Source: Nibrella viscosa
GTDB lineage: Bacteria > Bacteroidota > Bacteroidia > Cytophagales > Spirosomataceae
Direction of reading: 5' to 3'
Assembly: GCF_039541875.1 (NCBI RefSeq)
Contig: NZ_BAABHB010000009.1
Coordinates: forward strand, 174,051 to 238,050
DNA length: 64,000 bases
Shown here piece by piece: positions 1 to 12,454 of this stretch. Below the pieces are notes generated by a model. The model did not search any database and was not told the DNA's origin. It was given only the letters and a program-made list of their open reading frames with translations. Both the position numbers and the translations under genes were made by a program. Numbering within the stretch: the stretch's first letter is position 1; the number at the start of each line of letters is the position of its first letter.

Positions 1-1
1 A

Positions 2-268
2 AACCTGAAAGACCTACCCCACCTTGAATACATAAACCTATATGGTACGCAGGTCAGCGATGCCGGTCTGCGCGAATTGTCCGGCCTGAAGAACCTCAGG
101 ACCATCTACCTGTGGCAGACGAAAGTAACCGATGCGGGGGTGGCCGCACTCAAGAAAGCGCATCCGGGCGTTGACGTGAACATGGGTCTGGCGGAGAAGA
201 CCATTGCCGAGTTCATGAAGGTAGATTCCTTATCGGCAGCTAACGACCCGAGCCGAACGAAAAATTAA
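2..268 (+). CDS. Leucine-rich-repeat protein, C-terminal fragment
   Basis: The frame is open from the left edge, so only the C-terminal 88 or so residues are seen. They contain two leucine-rich-repeat units with the spacing LxxLxxLxYINLYGTxVSDAGLxxL and LxxLRTIYLWQTKVTDAGVAAL. This is the repeat style found in planctomycete-type cytochrome/LRR proteins. An internal ATG at 77 is not the real start, because the repeat pattern continues upstream of it. The gene reads into the DUF1553/DUF1501 cluster and is probably its first member. The rest of the protein, and so its function, cannot be judged here. Confidence 0.75.
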   Translation, partial: NLKDLPHLEYINLYGTQVSDAGLRELSGLKNLRTIYLWQTKVTDAGVAALKKAHPGVDVNMGLAEKTIAEFMKVDSLSAANDPSRTKN

Positions 269-338
269 GCAGCCACCCAGGGGTAAAACCGGCTTTTTTG
301 TCGCTTATTGAAAGTGTGATGCCCAAACTATTGCCGCT

Positions 339-3300
339 ATGGGTCAGCCGTTTACATCATGGATCCGGCCAGTACGGCCGATAGTCGTGGTCTTGTTGGC
401 AACGGTTATCGGTCTGTCGTGCCGCCATGTAGATAAGCCGGCTGAGATTCTAGCGGCCGAAAAGAGTCTGCCTGAAAAGGTCGATTACAACCTGCACATC
501 AAACCCATCCTCTCCGACCGCTGCTTCGCCTGCCACGGCCCCGATAAAAATAAACAGCAGGCCGGCCTGCGACTCGACACCCCCGAGAGCGCCTACGCAG
601 CCCTGAAAGAAAGCGGAAACACCGCCATTGTGCCCGGCAGTCTGCGCAAAAGTGAACTCTACCACCGCATCACCAGCACCGACCCTGAATACATGATGCC
701 CACGCCCGAGTCCAACCTCGCGCTGTCGGCTGAAGAAAAAGCCTTGATTGTGCGCTGGATTGAACAGGGGGCCGAATACAAACCCCACTGGTCACTGATT
801 GCCCCCACCAAAGTGGCTCTGCCCCAGGTGAACAACAGACGCTGGGTGCGCAACGCCATTGACAACTTTGTCCTGAAGAAGCTAGAAGAAAAGGGTCTCA
901 CCCCCGCGGCCGAAGCCGACAAGACCACGCTGCTGCGCCGGCTGAGTCTGGACCTGACGGGCCTGCCGCCCACACCGGCCGAAGTGGATGCGTTTCTGGC
1001 CGACAGCTCGCCCAACGCCTATGAAAAAGTGGTAGACCGGCTGCTGGCCTCCCCGCATTACGGAGAAAGACAAGCCGTGGAGTGGCTCGATGCCGCCCGC
1101 TACGCCGATACCCACGGCTATCAACTGGACGTGATGCGCACCGCCTGGCCCTATCGCGACTGGGTGATTAAAGCCTACAACCAGAACTTACCGTTCGACA
1201 AGTTCATCACCTGGCAACTCGCCGGCGACCTGCTGCCTGTTGCGGGCAGTCGGGAAATCGCCCGCGACAGGCTGGTGGCTACGGCTTTTAACCGAATGCA
1301 CCCGCAGAACCAGGAAGGCGGGATTGTGGAGGAAGAATATCTCACAGAATACGCGGCCGACCGCACCAATACCTTCGGCAAGGCCATGCTGGGCATGACG
1401 GTCGAGTGCGCCCGCTGTCACGCCCATAAATACGACCCCATCAGCCAGAAAGATTACTACCAGCTTTTCGCCTTTTTCAATACCATCAACGAGGCCGGGC
1501 AGGTTCCCTACAACGGCGAATCCACCCCCACCCTGCTGCTGACCACTGAGGACGCGGAAGCCAAACTCCGGTTTATCCGCGAAAAGCTAACCGCGCTGGA
1601 ACCGGCGCTCAACCCGGCAAACCCTGCCTACACCAACGGGTTCCAGAACTGGCTGAGTACCATTCGCCGGCAACCGGCGCAGCTTATCGACAGACCCGGT
1701 CTGGCCGGTCGCTACCGGTTTGAGGATACCGACCCGAAGACCTTTTGCAATGAAGCCGACCCGTTTAACACCGCCCGGTTATCGGGCGATACCGATAGAA
1801 TACCCGAAATCGTACCGGGCCGCTGGGGTAATGCCCGGAAGGTGAACGGTGAAGGCCATATTGACCTGGGTAAACAGATCGCTTTCTATGACCGCCACCA
1901 ACCCTTCTCCGTCAGCCTGTGGGTGTATCTGTTGAAAGACGGGCTGCGCGGGCCGGTCTTCAGCCGCTCAAACGGCCTCGACAATGGCAACCGGGGCATC
2001 GAATGCCTGATGCAGAAAGACGGCACCCTCAGTATCAACCTCAACCACAGCCACCCCGATAACGCCATCGACCTGCGGACGGTGCAGAAGTTCCCGGTAC
2101 GGCAGTGGACCCACCTGACCATTACCTACGACGGCTCCGGCTCGGCCAAGGGCACCAACCTATACCTCAACGGCAGGCTGGTGCCGGTACGGGTCTTTGC
2201 CGACAATCTGAAGAAAAGTATGCTCTACGGCCCCGGCCATACCAATGGATTCGGGCTGTTTGAGAACTTCCGACTGGGCGGCAAATTCCGGGACTCCATG
2301 GCCGATTTTCTGGTCGATGAGCTGGAAATATACTGCCGGGCTATCACGCCCCTTGAAATCGCCGGCTTGTACCAGCAAAAGGATTTAGCCCGGGAATGGC
2401 TGAAACAACCCTCGATCACCGCCGGGCAGCAAAACCTGCTGCGTGCCTATTATGTCTCGGCCGTTAACCCGCAGTACGCTAAAGCCGCCCAGGAAGCAGC
2501 CGCATGGCGAGCGCAGGAAACGTCGGTGTACGACGGTTGTGATGAGGTGATGATCATGAAAGAACGTCGGTATGCGCGGAAAACGCATTTGCTGAAACGA
2601 GGTGTTTACGATGCCCCTGGCGAACCGGTGCAACCAGATACCCCCGCCGAGTTTGGCCCTATGCCCAGTAATTTACCCCGGAACCGCTTAGGCCTGGCGC
2701 AGTGGCTGCTCCGGCCCGATAATCCCTTGTTCAGCCGCGTTATGGTCAACCGCTTCTGGCAGCAGTATTTCGGGCAGGGACTGGTCAAAAGCAGTGACGA
2801 TTTCGGCAACCAGGGTAACCTGCCCACTCATCCCGAACTACTCGATTACTTAGCAGTACACTTTAGAGAGTCTGGCTGGAATGTGAAAGCGTTACAGAAG
2901 CTGATTGTCCTCTCCACCACCTACCGCCAATCGTCGGTAGCGGATGCCCGCAAGCGCGAAGCCGACCCGGATAATTCGTTGTTATCCCATGGCCCCAGCT
3001 ACCGATTATCCGCCGAAATCATTCGGGATGGAGCGCTGGCCGCCAGTGGGCTACTGGTTCGGAAAATCGGTGGCCCCAGTGTGTATCCCTACCAGCCTTT
3101 CGGCGTCTGGGAGTCGCTGTCGACGCTGAAGTATCGGCAGCAGCATGGCGATAGCCTCTACCGTCGGTCGATGTACACCATCTGGAAGCGCACCGCCCCG
3201 CACCCGGCCATGCTGACGTTCGATGCGCCGGAGCGCCACTTCTGCACCGTCAAGCGTCAGAAGACTTCTACCCCACTCCAGGCGCTGATTACCCTCAACG

Positions 3301-3707
3301 ACCCGCAGTTTGTGGAAGCGGCAAGGGTGCTGGCGCAAGGAGCATGGGGCGTGGGGAATGGAGCCTGGGGGCAGAAGCAGGGGGCAGGGCGCTTGGGCAG
3401 TTCGTCGTTAAGGCAGGGGACTGATTACAAAAGCATGGGGCGGTCAGACGAGTCGGTTGAAGGGGTAGTTCAGTATATGGTTAAGTCCATCGTCAGCCGG
3501 CCGGCGCGGCCGAAGGAACTGGAGCTGATGGCACAGCTTTACGCCAGTGAATTAGCCGATTTCCGGAAAAACCCGAAACAGGCGGCTGAACTGCTCGCAG
3601 TGGGTGAATATCCGGTCGACAAGCGGATACCTCCGCCGGAGTTGGCGGCCTGGACGGTAGTAGCCAGTACCCTCCTGAATTTCGACGAAGTCATCGTGAA
3701 ACGGTGA
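339..3707 (+). CDS. PSCyt1/DUF1549/LamG/DUF1553 haem-binding protein, copy 1
   Basis: A 1122-residue exported protein. It has a hydrophobic N-terminus ending in a possible lipoprotein cysteine (Cys28, relaxed lipobox). A planctomycete cytochrome c domain follows, with a CFACH haem site at residues 62-66. A DUF1549 region (about 165-370) carries a second CxxCH (CARCH). A concanavalin/LamG-like beta domain (about 460-700) and DUF1553 (about 830-1110) complete it. The role of these proteins is not established; they often pair with DUF1501 proteins, as here. The sequence is close to its downstream neighbour, and long stretches of the first third are identical at DNA level. Copy 1 has a glycine-rich linker near 3340-3430 that the neighbour lacks. 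Confidence 0.88.
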   Translation: MGQPFTSWIRPVRPIVVVLLATVIGLSCRHVDKPAEILAAEKSLPEKVDYNLHIKPILSDRCFACHGPDKNKQQAGLRLDTPESAYAALKESGNTAIVPGSLRKSELYHRITSTDPEYMMPTPESNLALSAEEKALIVRWIEQGAEYKPHWSLIAPTKVALPQVNNRRWVRNAIDNFVLKKLEEKGLTPAAEADKTTLLRRLSLDLTGLPPTPAEVDAFLADSSPNAYEKVVDRLLASPHYGERQAVEWLDAARYADTHGYQLDVMRTAWPYRDWVIKAYNQNLPFDKFITWQLAGDLLPVAGSREIARDRLVATAFNRMHPQNQEGGIVEEEYLTEYAADRTNTFGKAMLGMTVECARCHAHKYDPISQKDYYQLFAFFNTINEAGQVPYNGESTPTLLLTTEDAEAKLRFIREKLTALEPALNPANPAYTNGFQNWLSTIRRQPAQLIDRPGLAGRYRFEDTDPKTFCNEADPFNTARLSGDTDRIPEIVPGRWGNARKVNGEGHIDLGKQIAFYDRHQPFSVSLWVYLLKDGLRGPVFSRSNGLDNGNRGIECLMQKDGTLSINLNHSHPDNAIDLRTVQKFPVRQWTHLTITYDGSGSAKGTNLYLNGRLVPVRVFADNLKKSMLYGPGHTNGFGLFENFRLGGKFRDSMADFLVDELEIYCRAITPLEIAGLYQQKDLAREWLKQPSITAGQQNLLRAYYVSAVNPQYAKAAQEAAAWRAQETSVYDGCDEVMIMKERRYARKTHLLKRGVYDAPGEPVQPDTPAEFGPMPSNLPRNRLGLAQWLLRPDNPLFSRVMVNRFWQQYFGQGLVKSSDDFGNQGNLPTHPELLDYLAVHFRESGWNVKALQKLIVLSTTYRQSSVADARKREADPDNSLLSHGPSYRLSAEIIRDGALAASGLLVRKIGGPSVYPYQPFGVWESLSTLKYRQQHGDSLYRRSMYTIWKRTAPHPAMLTFDAPERHFCTVKRQKTSTPLQALITLNDPQFVEAARVLAQGAWGVGNGAWGQKQGAGRLGSSSLRQGTDYKSMGRSDESVEGVVQYMVKSIVSRPARPKELELMAQLYASELADFRKNPKQAAELLAVGEYPVDKRIPPPELAAWTVVASTLLNFDEVIVKR

Positions 3708-3794
3708 GGTATGAGCAAGTAGATTGCACATCCTCAGGAATTTTTAGTATATAATGGTAGTTTTATAGTCCACAAACGCCTTAACCCTGCCTGT

Positions 3795-7349
<3,555 letters not shown>

Positions 7350-7357
7350 CAGGAGCC

Positions 7358-8806
7358 ATGTACAACCTGGAAGACGAAATCCATGACCAACTCAGCCGCC
7401 GGAATTTTCTGGGTAAGACCAGCGTCGGCTTAGGTGCTCTGGCACTGGCCTCGCTGCTCAATCCGAAATCTTTACTGGCCGCGCCCAGCGAAGGCGGAGC
7501 TTTAGGCAAACCTCAGTTTCCGCCGAAGGTCAAGCGCATCATCTACCTGTTTCAGAGCGGTGCTCCCTCGCAGCTCGAACTGTTCGACTATAAGCCCAAA
7601 CTTGAAACCATGTGGGGCGAAGACCTGCCGGAATCGGTGCGGAAGGGGCAACGCCTGACGGGTATGACCGCCGGCCAGAGCCGTTTTCCCCTGGCTGCGT
7701 CTAAATTCAAGTTTGCGCAGTACGGTCCGGGTCGCATGTGGATCAGCGAACTGCTACCGTATACAACCAAAGTTATCAATGAGCTTTCGTTTATCCGCAC
7801 GATGCACACGGAGGCCATCAACCACGACCCGGCCGTAACGTTCTTCCAGACCGGTTCGCAGCAGGCCGGCCGGCCTTCCTTTGGCTCCTGGGTCAGCTAC
7901 GGGCTTGGCTCCGACAATCAGAACTTACCAGCCTTTGTGGTGCTGCTCTCCAAAGGCCGCAACGGCGACCAGCCCCTGTACGCCAAGCTGTGGAGCAACG
8001 GTTTTCTGCCTTCCATCCACCAGGGCGTGGTGTTCCGCTCCGGTCCCGACCCGGTCTATTACCTCAATAACCCGCCGGGTATCGACAAAGCCAGCCGCCG
8101 GCGCATGCTCGATTACCTGGCCCAGATGCACCAGGAGCAGTACAAGCAGGTGCTCGACCCGGAAATCAACAACCGGATGGCCCAGTACGAAATGGCATAC
8201 CGGATGCAGACCTCTGTGCCCGAAACGCTGGATATTTCCAAAGAGCCGAATTACATCTTCGATATGTACGGCCCCGACTCCCGCAAGCCGGGCACCTTTG
8301 CGGCTAACTGCCTGCTGGCCCGCAAACTGATTGAGAAAGACGTAAAATTTGTGCAGCTCTACCACCAGGGCTGGGACCAGCACGGCAACCTGCCGAATGA
8401 CATTCAGATTCAGACCAGGAGCGTCGATCAGCCCTCGGCAGCTCTGATTATGGACCTGAAGCAGCGCGGGCTGCTCGACGATACGCTGGTTATCTGGGGG
8501 GGTGAATTTGGCCGGACCAACTACTCGCAGGGCAAACTGTCCAAAGACAACTACGGCCGCGACCACCATCCCCGCTGCTTTACCATCTGGATGGCCGGTG
8601 CGGGTGTTAAAAAAGGCCTGGTGTACGGCGAAACCGACGAATTTGGCTATAACATTGCCAAAGACCCCGTTCACGTCCATGACTTCCAGGCGACGGTGCT
8701 GCACCTGATGGGCGTAGACCACGAGAAGCTAACCTTTAAACACCAGGGCCGCCGCTACCGCCTGACCGACGTTCACGGCAAAGTAGTGAAGCCGCTGCTG
8801 GCATAG
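7358..8806 (+). CDS. DUF1501 family protein, Tat-exported
   Basis: A 482-residue protein whose N-terminus has a canonical twin-arginine motif (SRRNFLGK, about residues 13-20) and a hydrophobic stretch ending at LLAAP. It should therefore be folded in the cytoplasm and exported by Tat. The body is DUF1501, related to the alkaline phosphatase/sulfatase fold; the family's reaction is not established. Visible conserved pieces include FQSGAPSQLELFDYKP, HQGWDQHGN and WGGEFGRTNYSQ. It lies 8 bases after the second DUF1553 gene, the usual partner of this family, and is followed by a strong terminator that closes the operon. Confidence 0.9.
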   Translation: MYNLEDEIHDQLSRRNFLGKTSVGLGALALASLLNPKSLLAAPSEGGALGKPQFPPKVKRIIYLFQSGAPSQLELFDYKPKLETMWGEDLPESVRKGQRLTGMTAGQSRFPLAASKFKFAQYGPGRMWISELLPYTTKVINELSFIRTMHTEAINHDPAVTFFQTGSQQAGRPSFGSWVSYGLGSDNQNLPAFVVLLSKGRNGDQPLYAKLWSNGFLPSIHQGVVFRSGPDPVYYLNNPPGIDKASRRRMLDYLAQMHQEQYKQVLDPEINNRMAQYEMAYRMQTSVPETLDISKEPNYIFDMYGPDSRKPGTFAANCLLARKLIEKDVKFVQLYHQGWDQHGNLPNDIQIQTRSVDQPSAALIMDLKQRGLLDDTLVIWGGEFGRTNYSQGKLSKDNYGRDHHPRCFTIWMAGAGVKKGLVYGETDEFGYNIAKDPVHVHDFQATVLHLMGVDHEKLTFKHQGRRYRLTDVHGKVVKPLLA

Positions 8807-8841
8807 TGCTGGCAAACCGGCAGTATCCTGTTTGCGACGTC

Positions 8842-8870
8842 AAGCCTCCCATACGGAGGCTTTTGTTTTT
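8842..8870 (+). terminator. Rho-independent terminator after the DUF1501 operon
   Basis: A perfect 8-bp stem (8842-8849 with 8855-8862, AAGCCTCC/GGAGGCTT) with a 5-nt loop runs into a T-rich tract to 8870. It sits 36 bases past the DUF1501 stop codon. Confidence 0.92.
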
Positions 8871-8932
8871 TACGTCAAACTAAACAGTTTTCCGCGAAAA
8901 GCCTTTTTATTGTAAACCGTAATTGTACTGTC

Positions 8933-10075
8933 ATGGAATGGATGGACTTTAACTGGACGGATGCGTACACCGATTTCAGCCGTTGGCTGCGGCAGAACAA
9001 GGAATTTTCGGGCTGGGTTCTGTTTGGAATTTCTATTGTAGCCGGGCTACTTATCAATTTTCTGGTGACGCAGATCGTGCGGTTTATCCTGCGCCGGGGG
9101 CAGCACGAGGTTCTCGGCCTGCTGCGACTGCATGTCCGCAATGCGTTCTATGTCTTCTCGCCCACCCTCTGTTTTCTGATACTAACCAACTTACAGCGCC
9201 GGGCACTGATCCGGCACCCCATTGCGACCACTCTTGCCGAGATATTCTTCATCGTTGCCTGTATTTGGCTGGCTATTCGCATACTGAAAGTGGTTGAATT
9301 GCTGTTGATACGCGGCTACGACACCAGCCAGGATACCCAACTGCATATCCGCAAATACGTTACGCAGATAAAGTTTGTCCGTCGGCTGGTTGCCACGGGC
9401 GTGGTCGTTATTGGCTTTTCCATCCTGCTGCTGAGTTTCCAGGGCGGACGAAAGGTAGGCCTGAGCATTCTTACCTCGGCGGGTATTGTTAGTGTGGTAA
9501 TCGGTTTTGCCGCCCAGCGCACACTAGCTAACCTGCTGGCCGGTATTCAGATTGCGCTGAACCAGCAGATTCGGGTAGATGATGTGGTGGTCGTTGAAAA
9601 CGAGTGGGGGCGCATTGAGGAAATTAACCTCACCAATGTAGTCGTGCGGCTGTGGGACCGGCGTCGGTTGATTCTGCCGATCACCTATTTTGTCGAGAAA
9701 CCCTTTCAGAACTGGACCCGCTCGCAGGCGTCGGTGCTGGGGGCCGTCATGCTGTATCTGGATTACCGCGTCCCCGTCGATAAACTTCGGCATAAGTGCC
9801 GGGAGCTGGTTGAGGACCATCCGCTCTGGGACGGCGAAGTGCTGACCGTGCAGGTAACGGATACCATGCCCGACTGCATTCAGGTACGCGTACTGGTATC
9901 GGCCCGCAACTCGGGTGAGGCCTTTGACCTGCGCTGCCTGATCCGGGAAGCCATGATTGAATACCTGCGGGAAGAACATCCGGAGAGTCTGCCGCAAACC
10001 CGGCTTCAGTTTGTAGATGCGTCTACCTCATCTCCGGACAAAAAAGAAGCGCAGGAGAATCCTCCTGCGCTGTAA
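8933..10075 (+). CDS. MscS-family mechanosensitive ion channel
   Basis: A 380-residue inner-membrane protein. Hydrophobic helices lie at about 22-48, 68-90, 100-120 and 145-165. The pore-lining helix and beta domain of MscS follow: GIVSVVIGFAAQRTLANLLAG, then QIRVDDVVVVENEWGRIEEINLTNVVVRLWDRRRLILP. Family members open under membrane tension and release solutes on osmotic downshift. The C-terminal 100 residues form the cytoplasmic vestibule. ATG codons at 8933 and 8939 are both possible starts. The last codons overlap the terminator of the convergent exbBD pair. Nothing suggests a partner gene. Confidence 0.92.
   Translation: MEWMDFNWTDAYTDFSRWLRQNKEFSGWVLFGISIVAGLLINFLVTQIVRFILRRGQHEVLGLLRLHVRNAFYVFSPTLCFLILTNLQRRALIRHPIATTLAEIFFIVACIWLAIRILKVVELLLIRGYDTSQDTQLHIRKYVTQIKFVRRLVATGVVVIGFSILLLSFQGGRKVGLSILTSAGIVSVVIGFAAQRTLANLLAGIQIALNQQIRVDDVVVVENEWGRIEEINLTNVVVRLWDRRRLILPITYFVEKPFQNWTRSQASVLGAVMLYLDYRVPVDKLRHKCRELVEDHPLWDGEVLTVQVTDTMPDCIQVRVLVSARNSGEAFDLRCLIREAMIEYLREEHPESLPQTRLQFVDASTSSPDKKEAQENPPAL
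10041..10071 (-). terminator. Terminator for exbB-exbD inside the mscS 3' end
   Basis: A 10-bp perfect stem (10048-10057 with 10062-10071; AGCGCAGGAG/CTCCTGCGCT, loop of 4) lies within the last codons of the MscS gene. On the minus strand it is followed by TTCTTTTTT, so it terminates exbD transcription. On the plus strand no T-run follows. Confidence 0.85.
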
Positions 10076-10096
10076 AAGCAGATAGCTGCCTGTCTG

Positions 10097-10489
10097 TTAT
10101 TTCGAGGTGGCCATCACCATTTTAATGTTCAGCTTGGCGCCGGTCTGTAGAACATTAACCAGATCCTGCACCGTCAGCGATTTGTCGAACCGTACCACCA
10201 CGGTCGGCTCGGCAATACCAGCCATAATTGTTTTAAGCTCATTCTCCAGATTATCCGGCGATACCGGCCGCTTATCAATGAAATACTGTTTGCTTCCATC
10301 AACCGACAACGTCACCTGCTTCTTGCTTAGCTGCTGGGTGGAGGAAGCTTTAGGCAGCATCAGCTTGATCACGTTCGGATTGGCCACCGTCGATATAATC
10401 AGGAAGAACAACAGCAGAAAGAACATGATGTCGTTCAGCGAAGAGGTAGCGACCTCAGCCTGAAACTTACTTTTTCTTCTTAGTTTCAT
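10097..10489 (-). CDS. exbD: ExbD/TolR-family biopolymer transport protein
   Basis: A 130-residue protein with a short cytoplasmic tail, one transmembrane helix (about 21-40, SLNDIMFFLLLFFLIIST) and a periplasmic domain, the standard ExbD/TolR plan. The conserved proton-path Asp is D25 in SLNDIMF. It partners ExbB to turn proton-motive force into energy for TonB-dependent outer-membrane uptake or for Tol/gliding functions. It starts 11 bases after the ExbB stop, so it is the second gene of a two-gene operon. No tonB is adjacent. Confidence 0.92.
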   Translation of the reverse strand: MKLRRKSKFQAEVATSSLNDIMFFLLLFFLIISTVANPNVIKLMLPKASSTQQLSKKQVTLSVDGSKQYFIDKRPVSPDNLENELKTIMAGIAEPTVVVRFDKSLTVQDLVNVLQTGAKLNIKMVMATSK

Positions 10490-10500
10490 ATAAACAAAAA

Positions 10501-11193
10501 TTACCGCATCCGCGCCAGCTCGGTCGGCTTCTGGAGCACTTCCATGAACTCAAACGCGTTGATCTCCATCTTGAGCGTAAACTTCTCGATCATCATGTTC
10601 AGCAGGTGGTAGGCGCAGTAGGCAATTACCCCCACAATCAGACCGGAACCTGAGGTGATCATTTTCTCGTACAGACCACCGGCAATGATGCCCACGCTGA
10701 TGTTGTCGGAGAGCGAGATGTTATAGAAAATCCGGATAATACCGGAGATGGTACCGATAAAACCGAGCATCGGCGCGATACCGGCAATGATACCGAGGTA
10801 ACCCAGGTTGCGCTCCAGCCGGGAGATTTCAATCTGGCCAATGGTTTCCATGGTGCTCTCAATTTCCTTGATGGGCGAACCAATGCGGCCAATCCCTTTC
10901 TCCAGAATACGACCGGCCGCCGTTTTCTGGTTCCGGCAGAACGACTCCGCCGATTTGATGTTCCCCTGCAACACCATGTCTTTGATGTTGTCGATAAACC
11001 CATCGTCGATGCGGGTCTGGGAACGGATGAGTATGTACCGTTCGATCATCAGATAGATCGTCGCCAACAGCAGGAATGCGATGGGGATCATGACCCAACC
11101 GCCCTTGACTACCAGATCGAAAAGTTGCAGACTTTGTTCGGTGGATGCGGCAGCAGCCGTCGAGTCAGCGGCAGGAACCTGAAGCAATATCAT
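10501..11193 (-). CDS. exbB: MotA/TolQ/ExbB proton-channel family protein
   Basis: A 230-residue membrane protein with three transmembrane segments (about 32-52, 130-155, 175-195). It has the family signature APMLGFIGTISGIIRIF in the second helix and a long cytoplasmic region between the first and second helices. With ExbD it forms the proton-driven motor that energises TonB-dependent receptors, several of which lie in this window. The N-terminus is Ala/Ser-rich before the first helix. It is the first gene of the exbB-exbD pair. Confidence 0.92.
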   Translation of the reverse strand: MILLQVPAADSTAAAASTEQSLQLFDLVVKGGWVMIPIAFLLLATIYLMIERYILIRSQTRIDDGFIDNIKDMVLQGNIKSAESFCRNQKTAAGRILEKGIGRIGSPIKEIESTMETIGQIEISRLERNLGYLGIIAGIAPMLGFIGTISGIIRIFYNISLSDNISVGIIAGGLYEKMITSGSGLIVGVIAYCAYHLLNMMIEKFTLKMEINAFEFMEVLQKPTELARMR

Positions 11194-11320
11194 ATGTGGT
11201 AAGCTGGAAGTTATAATGTCTCTGGATGCGCGTAATCGTCTCGCTGTTCAACGAGCCAATTCTCGCAAATATTGTTTCCGTTGATACTATTCGTAAAGAA
11301 AACCCATCCGGTAGACTTAT

Positions 11321-12436
11321 TCAAGCAAACTGCCGAACGGTTTTCAAAATTTCTTCTGAACTGCACGCCCGCGCCTGCCAGGCTTCCAGGCGGGGGTTCA
11401 TCAGCCGGAACCAAAGCGGGGGTAGCATTGCCATCAGAATCATCAGCGGATAGCCGAACGGCAACTGCGGACTCTCATCGAAATGCCGGAGTACCTGATA
11501 CGGCCGGGCGGCATAGGCGTGGTGGTCGGAGTGGCGCTGCAGCTGAAACAGCACCAGGTTGCTGATAAACTGGCCCGCATTCCAGGAGTGGAGCGGATTG
11601 ACGCGTTCGTACTTGCCGGGCGCAATTTCCCGGCGGGTAATGCCGTAATGTTCGATGTAATTTACCGACTCCAGCAGCAAAATACCGACCAGGCTCTGCC
11701 CCGCAAAAAACAGGGGCACAATCCAGGCAATCTGCCCGGCCGCCAGGCTAAAGCCGGCAGTCAGCGCCACGGCCAGCAGCACCGGCAGGCCGGCAAACCA
11801 GAGCATGTTGTTATGAGAACTCCAGACCGGATGCCCCGCTTTGGCCAGCAGCCGCTTTTCAATACGCCAGGCGCTGCGGTAACTGCCAACCAGGGTTTGC
11901 CACCAGAACGCATACAACGACTGGTTTTTGCGGGCGGTAGCCGGGTCAAGAGGAGTGGCGACATGAACGTGATGCCCCCGGTTATGCTCGATCAGGAAGT
12001 GCATGTAACTCACCGACAGCAAGGCCAGTTTCGCATGAACCTGCGCGAAGCGGCTGCTCCGGTGCCCCAACTCATGGGCAATGTTGATGATGGTGCCGGA
12101 AAAAACACCAATACTCACGATGAGCCTGAGTTGCTGAAGTACAGTCAGGGGCTCGAATACCAGTACCCAGCAACCCCAGATCAGCAAGCTATATTGCAGG
12201 TACACAAATGAATAAACCAGCACATCGAAATACCGGTCGTTCAGGACCTGTTCGTAGTCCTCGCTCGCGACGTTAGACCGGTCTTTACCGAATACCGCAT
12301 CCAGCAGCGGCAGCACACCATAGGCATATACGACGCCGGCGAAAGTCCAGGCCGGTCCGCCGAGATAGTAGCTGCCGACGATAACCGCCAGCAGGCTATA
12401 CGACCATAAAAACCCAAATTTCTTCAGCGGCTTCAT
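11321..12436 (-). CDS. alkB: AlkB-type membrane alkane/fatty-acyl hydroxylase
   Basis: A 371-residue polytopic membrane protein with the histidine boxes of integral-membrane di-iron hydroxylases: HELGHR, EHNRGHH and LQRHSDHH, plus the AlkB-specific NYIEHYG. This combination fits alkane 1-monooxygenase better than acyl-lipid desaturases. Six or so hydrophobic segments surround the boxes. The enzyme would need rubredoxin and rubredoxin reductase, neither of which is adjacent. It lies 18 bases downstream of a quinone-reductase-like gene on the same strand, probably in one transcript. The substrate could be a medium-chain alkane or a related hydrocarbon or lipid. Confidence 0.82.
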   Translation of the reverse strand: MKPLKKFGFLWSYSLLAVIVGSYYLGGPAWTFAGVVYAYGVLPLLDAVFGKDRSNVASEDYEQVLNDRYFDVLVYSFVYLQYSLLIWGCWVLVFEPLTVLQQLRLIVSIGVFSGTIINIAHELGHRSSRFAQVHAKLALLSVSYMHFLIEHNRGHHVHVATPLDPATARKNQSLYAFWWQTLVGSYRSAWRIEKRLLAKAGHPVWSSHNNMLWFAGLPVLLAVALTAGFSLAAGQIAWIVPLFFAGQSLVGILLLESVNYIEHYGITRREIAPGKYERVNPLHSWNAGQFISNLVLFQLQRHSDHHAYAARPYQVLRHFDESPQLPFGYPLMILMAMLPPLWFRLMNPRLEAWQARACSSEEILKTVRQFA

Positions 12437-12454
12437 GGCAGATACGATGACGCC

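Noticed and set aside
77..268. A complete 63-codon gene starting at 77
   Set aside because: The same frame is open to the left edge with a continuing leucine-rich repeat, so it is the end of a longer gene.
7925..8722. A 265-codon minus-strand ORF
   Set aside because: Shadow of the DUF1501 gene; no recognisable domain and entirely inside it.
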